In this document: positions 57,931-64,000 of the stretch, piece after piece
How the letters are laid out: every line of letters begins with the position of its first letter
Position numbering within the stretch: position 1 is the first letter of the stretch
Assembly: GCA_017311315.1 (NCBI GenBank)
Contig: CM029669.1
Span: forward strand, 8,949,465 to 9,013,464
Length of the DNA: 64,000 nt
Reading direction: 5' to 3'
DNA from: Dendrocalamus latiflorus
Taxonomy: Eukaryota; Streptophyta; Magnoliopsida; Poales; Poaceae
Notes under the pieces: model-generated
Database searches by the model: none
What the model saw: the letters and a program-made list of their open reading frames with translations, nothing else
What the model was told of the DNA's origin: nothing
Position numbers and translations under genes: made by a program

Positions 57931-58130
57931 CGAGTAAGGCGTGGTCCATGGTCCGTGCCGACCTCGCAGAGCCGGCACGAGCCGCAACAGAGGCTCGCCT
58001 TTGCGTACGCCCCGTAGACGTGGCACAAGACGCAGCAGAGGCTTGCCCCCACGAGCACTCCACGGAGCGCCGGCGAGCCTCAGCAGAGGCTAACCACGAC
58101 GCACATAGTCCAGTCCTCATCTACTTCGAC

Positions 58131-58985
58131 TAGGCGCCAGCTCCGCTACCACCCCTTCGAAGGGTAGGGGACGGAGTGCTCGCACGTCTACTTCGATTAG
58201 GCGCCAGCTCCGTTGACACCCCTTCAAAGGGTAGGGGACGGAGCACTCGTGCGTCTAGTTTGACGCGCGTCTACTTCGACTAGGCGCCAGCTCCGCTGCC
58301 ACCACTTCGAAGGGTAGGGGACGGAGCGCTCGCGCGTCTACTTCGACTAGGAGCCACCTCCGCTGCCACCCCTTCGAAGGGTAGGGGACGGAGCGCTCGT
58401 GCGTCTACTTTGACGCGCGTCTACTTTGACTAGGCACCAGCACCGCTGCCACCACTTTGAAGGGTAGGGGACGGAGCGCTCACGCGTCTACTTCGACTAT
58501 GCGCCAACTCCGCTGCCACCCCTTCGAAGGGTAGGGGACGGAGCGCTCGTGCGTCTACTTTGACGCGCGTCTACTTCGACTAGGCGCCAGCTCCGCTGCC
58601 ACCACTTCAAAGGGTAGGGGACGGAGCGCTCGTGCGTCTACTTCGACTAGGCGGCAGGACAGAGCGCTCGCGCGTCTTCTTCGACTAGGCGCCACCTCCG
58701 CTACTGCCACCTTGAAGGGTAGGGGATGGAGCGCTCGCGTGTCTACTTCGACTAGGCGCCAGCTCCGCTGCCACCCCTTCGAAAGGTAGGGGACAGAGCG
58801 CTCGCACGTCTACTTCGACTAGGCACCAGCTCCGCTGCCACCTCGTCGAAAGGTAGGGGACAGAGCGCTCGCGCATCTATTTCGACTAGGCGCCAGCTCC
58901 ACTGCCACCCCCTCAAAAGGTAGGGGACGGAGTGCTCGCACGTCTACTTCGACTAGGCGCCAGTTCCGCTGCCACCCTTTTGACA
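58131..58985. repeat. 67-bp tandem array (B)
   Basis: About 12 units, several truncated or with inserted 'tttgacgcgcgtctac'. Reads as the reverse complement of the arrays in A, as expected for opposite orientation, so its polarity within the element is the same. Confidence 0.95.
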
Positions 58986-59252
58986 GAGAAGACGGAGCAT
59001 TCGCGAGCTTGCTTCGGCCATCACTATCTATAAACTTAGCGGAGCTGAGCGCGCAAATCCGAACCATACGTGCGAATCGTCTAGAATGGGGCCATGCAAT
59101 GACGAGAACATATTGAGCAGGCACTGCTTCATTCATATAAAAGAGCAAGTCGTGAAGCAACCATACAAAAAGGTGTACATGACGCAACACACCCAACCCT
59201 GGCATCACTCTTGATCTACGTCGCTCCCTTCGCACCGAGGAACTTCCTCGAG

Positions 59253-62075
59253 TCACTGGAGCAGGTCCCCCTCTTTACGCAGAGTTCGCCGCAGCGCGAT
59301 CTTGGCTGCGTCTTCCTCGACATAGCCCCAGACCCGATTATAGAAATTTTGTACGGCTGGCTCGGTGAAGCGGAGGGCGTTAGACATCACCCCGGGCTCG
59401 GCCGGCAGATCCAACTGAGAGTCTGCCAGCTCACCGACGTGCCCACAGCCCCGGGCGCGAAGTAAGGCGAGGGCGAAGGAGGCACCCATGAAGCCGCAGT
59501 GATAGCCGAAGGACTTGGCACCGCGGAGAGTGAGGCCCAAGCCCTCTTCGATCCGCCCAAGTGTCTCTATCAGATTTTCAGGGCCATGTGTAACTTCTGG
59601 TACGTCGACAATGAGGTCCCGAAGGGCCCCTTCCAACGACTCCATCGCCCTCCATGCCGCCATGGATGCACTATCCAGGGCCTCGGTCCTCTCTGCAAGG
59701 GACGCAGCGAGTTGGGCCTTCTCCTTCTCCAGCATGGAGATTTGCTGGAGAAAGGCGGTGTGCTTCTCCATCGCAGCGCACCGGACCTCCTCCGTGGTGC
59801 GTCGCGCCACAGCCACGGCGTCCTCCACGTTGGAAGCTATCATCACCTTTTCTGCCTCCAGCCCACGGATTTGCTCGTCCTTGGCAGCGTGGGCATCATC
59901 CGTAGCACGAAGCTCACTCTACAGCGCACTTCACTCGTGAGCGCGAGTCTTCTCCAAGGCTTGGCTGAGGACAAGAGTCTGGGAAAGACCGTGCGAGTTA
60001 GAAGGACCTTAAGCAGTGGCACAGGCCGTAAACCACTTACCCTTATCTCCGAGGCACCCAGCGCGAGCGCCAGAAGGTCTCCCCCGCATGTCGCCAGTGC
60101 CGGCACATCCAAGCTGCTGCCGACGCGCTCCACGGCCTGGCTCAAAACGCGAAGCATCTCCGATCGCGGGATGAAGTCGGAGATGACGGGCCTCGCCCCG
60201 GCAGCCTTAGTAGCACCGGATGTCCACGCCGCATCCTGCACAAGTTCGGCGACTTCGCTGTACCTCCGTTGCTCGATCCTTGACCGCGTCCGGGAGACCT
60301 CGTCTTGCTTGATGTCGACGGTGGAATGAGCGAGCAAATCGGAGAGAGTTTCGCGAAGTCACGAGAGGAAAAGGAATCGCGCCTACCTTCGACACCTTCT
60401 ACCCAGGCACGGGGGGGGGGTGCACGCGCAGCTCCGGCGCCTCCTCCCCCAACCTCGCCGACCCCCTCACAGGGCGCCAAGATCCCGGTGACCGCGCCAG
60501 CAACCCCGAGTCGCCCCTTTGTGGGCGGAGGCGACTCTACCCAGGGGCGCTTCGCCCTCGGGGAAGCGGGCGATCCCTCCTCCGCCGCTCCGGCCGTCGT
60601 AGGCGGCAAAGCTTCGATGGCCGCCGTAGGCAACAGATCCCCGGCGGTCATCGTAGGCGGCAAAGCCCCGCTAGCCGCCGCAGGCAACACACCCCCGGCG
60701 GTCGTCGTAGGCGGTGAATCCCCAATGGCCGCCGCAAGAGGCAGACCATCGGTAGCCATCGCAGGTGGCGCCACCTCGCCCCCAAGGTTAACAGCACCGA
60801 GGCCCCGCGCCCCGTCGCCCTCTAAACCTTCGTCAGGGGCAACGTCCCCCCCCCCCCGAACTAGCGGGTCCAGACCCGGCGCCAACCGTGCCCCCTATTT
60901 CGGCAATACCTCCCTGCGGCACGGCCTCAGATAGGGCCTTATGCCGAGGGGTCGTGCCTCCGCTTCGCTGTTGCCATCATGGTGACTCAGGGCCTCCACC
61001 AGCAGCGCGCGCTCGGGTACGCTAATCCCCAGGACTTCGCACACCCAGTTTATCCGCCCCTGTTTCGCCGAGGCGGTCGCGGCCTCACGCAGCTTATGCT
61101 CCTTTGCCGTGTATGGCCCGAGGAGCGCGACGACCGCATGCTCTGCATCTTCTAGCCGGGACACTGCGCACATAAATGAAGCATCATCCATAAGAAATCA
61201 CGTGATCATGCAAGCGTGCGCATGTCCAACGGTCGAAGGACTTACAAGGAGCGGAGGGTCTTAGAAGGCAGGACACTATTGAATTGACGCTGTCCTGCTG
61301 GATACTGCCTTGTACCTCGTACTGCCACCGGTCGGAGAGTGGCACCGCCCCATACATGGTAAACTCTTCGGCGAGGTCGCGCATATTGAACCGGCGGGCG
61401 ATACCGGCGAGCCTCCGTGCCTTGTGCGCATCGTCGGCCATCGGCTCCACATCTGGCGAGCTGTTGAAGGATATCAGTTGTCCCCGGCACGACAGACCGC
61501 CCTTGCTCGTCACAAGATAGTAAAACCACCGCCGCATCCAACCGGGCTCCCACTTCCCCTGCGCGGCCCACGCAGGGAAGAGCCCAGCACACTGCTTCCT
61601 CAGCACGAAGTTGACGCTGCCGAAGTTCGAATCCACTCCCCCTTCCAGTTTCTTTGGCTGACAGCGGGCATCATGCAGAATGGCGAACAGGCTCGCACTG
61701 GGACGGCGACCCTCCGTTCGCAATGACCAAGCGAACACAGCCAGGCGGACTATCGCACTGGGGGTCAGCTGCGCCAGCTCCAGTCAATAAGCCCACAATA
61801 GCCTCTGTCTCCGCTGGATGCGGTTCCATCTCAGTGGGGCCAGGTCGGCGAGCCCCCTCACGTTCCGCGATCTTCCCCTCCCGGACAAGTCTCCCGAGCA
61901 TCGCTTGTTGACGTGCGCTCTCCCTCGCACCACCAATGAGAACTCCCCCGGGGGAGGGCCAGGTCGTACCGATCGGACGAGGCGCTGCTACTGAGTCGGC
62001 GAGCAGGATCGTCGCGGCAAGCCATTCCTCTCCGAGATAGGGCGCTAAAACAGCAGGAGCAGGGGTGGGTTGCAT
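59253..62075 (-). pseudogene. Antisense ORF (aORF) of B
   Basis: Homologue of 12704-15847. Exon 1 (62075-61246): start MQPTPAPAVLAPYLGEEW, then SEAIVG-like text, a deletion of some 25 codons and a frameshift near 61740, then WSLRTEGRRPSASLFAILHD, RRWFYYLVTS and RRFNMRDLAEEF. Intron 1 61164-61245. Exon 2 begins RLEDAEHAVVALLGPYTAKEH and is Pro/Ala-rich with AKRPW. Introns 2 and 3 at 60308-60386 and 59979-60040. Exon 4 has a coiled coil (EEVRCAAMEKHTAFLQQISM ... QLAASLAERTEAL) and ends LRKEGDLLQ. Two in-frame stops (TGA, TAG) near 59920-59940 and mononucleotide runs (60411-60419, 60848-60857) break it. Function unknown. Confidence 0.7.
61164..61245 (-). other. Intron 1 of aORF (B)
   Basis: GTAAGT donor, TGCGCAG acceptor, 82 bp, phase 1. 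Same place and phase as in A, with little sequence kept inside. Confidence 0.75.
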
Positions 62076-62119
62076 AGGCAGCAGAAGAAAGAAGACAGCT
62101 TAGAACGACCAGCGTAAAG

Positions 62120-62911
62120 GAGCGTCCCCATGCCGATGGCAACGCCTTATAAAGCTGGCTCAAATCCCCCCTCTACCAGCGCAGCGCAACCGGCGGGAGC
62201 AGCAGTTCGGCTACTCACGATCAGGAAATGCAACCGCTGACAACTGGTGGCGCGCGCTGGCAGGTGGGCAGACGACGTACGGCGCACCCATAGCACTTCG
62301 CCACGTGCCCCATCGCTTTAGGGAAGGAGCGAATGGCCACGGTCGTGTGCCCGCTGACAGCCCACAACGCGCTAGTCGTGACCTACCGCGTGTACACCCC
62401 GAGTGGAAAAGCACGTACGACTACAGCAGCCTGCTCCTGCCAGCCCAGGGGTCGGCGCGATTCCAGGAGCCATTAAGGCGCACTACCAGACCGAGGAGTC
62501 GCATTCACCTCACGCCTAGGGAAAGCCGTTGGCGCGACGTCTGCCTCCGCTCCAACTTCGGCTCCGCCGCCCAACGAGCTCGCGGCGGAGCGTGGCCCAA
62601 GCCACCAGGCCGCCCCGCCAACGCGGGCACGACTTCGACCTCGACTTCGACTTCGGCATCGCCCATGACTTCGGCCTCGATCTCGACTCCGACATCAAGT
62701 TCGACTATGCACCCGCCACTGAAGGGCTCTACGCGCGAGTATGGCCCCACCAACCTGCCCTGCGCTATACCCTCGTGGCGGGGCAAACACTACGCCAAGC
62801 CATAAGGCTCCGCCAAACATTGAGAAGCCTCACAGGCCGCAGGGACGGAGGGGGCTAAAGGGCTCGGCAACATGGCTTCGGCCCGTGAAGCCCTTCACCG
62901 TGAGAGGCTTC
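62120..62911 (-). promoter_or_regulatory. B: region upstream of aORF
   Basis: On the minus strand GCTTTATAAGGCG near 62146-62158 is a good TATA box about 75 bases before the aORF start. The rest (62200-62911) matches A 10144-10930 in reverse and contains a run of Asp/Glu-like 'gtcgaagtcgaggtc' repeats (62625-62690). The 14 bases next to the 3' LTR form the PPT (ends GAGAGGCTTC). Confidence 0.5.
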
Positions 62912-63159
62912 TGTCGTAGGGGGTGGCCCCCACCTAAGCCCAGCAGGCCTGTTAGAGGATTGTAAGGCCCAAAATGGGACATGTGTAATGACATAAGTGC
63001 CCCTAAGGGGAATACTCGGATATAAGGGTATAATTGTAAAAGCACTCCCCACATGATATATATGTACAACACAGGCCACGGGGAAAACCCTAAGCCATTG
63101 CTCACCTAACTCTCCACTACCATACTCTCTCTCTCTCTCTTTGGTCTGTAACCACAACA
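62912..63159 (+). mobile_element. 3' LTR of B
   Basis: 248 bp, TGTCGTAGGG...ACCACAACA, with a CT-microsatellite at 63125-63141. Confidence 0.9.
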
Positions 63160-64000
63160 GCGCACAAAATCAAAGCTGAGAGGGTGAAAAGACAATCAGA
63201 CCATGCTAGTGGGTATAGAATAGTCAAGATGGCTTTGAGTATGATTCTCAACATCAGGCACGTCAGATCATCAACAAAGCAAGGAAGAACTTTCTCTCAG
63301 ATCAAGACGGGAAAGAAACAACCATAGAACACAACAGGAAGAATAGAGGAAGAACCAAATCGAAGCCAACTCAATCAGATAAAGACTACACAAGCAGTAG
63401 ATGGAAACTAGATGTATTTCTCTGATGATTGATTTCACAGCCACTCACCTTGGGAGGACCAAGCTCTAACCCTAGAGACAACACCCACTCTCTAACTTAA
63501 CACACATGGAGGGAGGAAGAGCTAGCCACCACCATACCTTCTCACGGTTTGCCTCAAGCCTCGACTAACTCTTGCCTCCTCTCCCCTTTTTATAGACTCA
63601 CAAACGAACCCTAGACCGAATGGATCCGACCATTAGTCCAAACCGGGGATAACCTGTTAACCCCACCGAACACCAGGTTTTACTCACGCACGCTTCTCAA
63701 AGAAGCTTACATGTGGCCCAATGACTTGTCGTCAAGCCTCTCATGCATCTGGATCCCACCGAACCATCCTCGCTTGCAAATGACCCAAGTCACTTAGCAT
63801 ACCACGTGCTTCTCCTCGTGCATAGCGACACCCGGCATCCTTGACCGTCTGGACCTCGACTCCTCCCTGAGCCTAGTCCCGGTCCACTTAACCTTTGCTT
63901 GTCATGTCTACCTCCAGTAGCTCCCACTCCGGTTCCTCGTCGTCCCGGCTTGCAACCACCTCACCAGTCTCGATCATCTTGGCATCCCCTGACCGTTCTG
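63160..64000 (-). mobile_element. SIRE-like LTR fragment
   Basis: Related in reverse to the SIRE-like LTR at 39483-41509 (for example 'cttgaccgtctggacctcgactcctcc' against 40040-40060). Its start is cut by B and it runs off the window. A 'cttttttatagactc'-like TATA region lies near 63590. No gene. Confidence 0.55.

Larger units (their letters stand above)
43445..63159 (+). mobile_element. Element B: second gag-PR/antisense-ORF element, decayed
   Basis: Plus-strand relative of A with the same layout: 5' LTR (43445-43466 plus 53959-54195), PBS, gag-PR, hairpin with AATAAA, arrays, 67-bp array, antisense ORF, PPT, 3' LTR (62912-63159). About 9.2 kb without the L3 insertion. Flanks TACAA and GCGCA do not match, so no TSD is seen and one end may have been lost by recombination. 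RT, RNase H and integrase are missing, as in A. Confidence 0.85.

Overview
This window is repeat-rich plant DNA. The repeat families (Tekay/Del-like LTRs starting TGTAACATCC, gag-PR elements with an antisense ORF resembling the Tat lineage, SIRE/Maximus-like Copia LTRs, a ~154-bp satellite) point to a grass (Poaceae) and to gene-poor, possibly pericentromeric chromatin. I found no convincing host gene, no tRNA or rRNA gene and no CRISPR array. The species cannot be told from the sequence alone.

Left half (1-38991) is one deep nest that can be unpicked by target-site duplications (TSDs). A Tekay-type LTR, L5 (1-753 and 37479-38991), sits in the satellite. A degenerate SIRE-like element, S (754-37473, minus, TSD CTTTC), is inserted in L5. 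S carries a 721-bp hAT MITE (1919-2639, TSD CCCAGACA) in its 3' LTR and gypsy debris in its interior (5155-6677 and 36563-37149). In that debris sits element C (6678-36557, minus), a non-autonomous Tekay relative with giant LTRs and only ~1.05 kb of interior. In the left LTR of C sits element A (9891-29837, minus, TSD GTTTG). In the gag gene of A sits a young Copia element (21034-29205, minus, TSD CGGTC; 13 substitutions between its two ~1.4-kb LTRs).

Right half (38992-64000) starts with the ~154-bp satellite, split by a SIRE-like solo LTR (39483-41509). Then come gypsy LTR/pol-end debris (41776-42875) and an LTR remnant (42876-43444). Element B (43445-63159, plus) is a second, more decayed copy of the family of A. 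Its 5' LTR is split by a Tekay solo LTR, L3 (43467-53953, TSD CCACC), which is itself split by element D (44575-50433, minus), a gypsy element whose gag is followed by an unrecognised ORF instead of pol. A SIRE-like LTR fragment (63160-64000) runs off the end.

Elements A and B share an unusual layout: ~255-bp LTRs; a gag-protease ORF that stops before reverse transcriptase; a hairpin enclosing AATAAA; arrays of ACTC-N4-GAGT/TATA units; a 67-bp tandem array; and an antisense ORF (aORF) of the 'putative gypsy type transposon' family with a coiled coil and short introns at matching positions. No RT, RNase H or integrase is present in either copy, so the family must be mobilised in trans. The aORF family, element D's second ORF, and the 10-nt PBS complement in every 67-bp unit are the most interesting signals.
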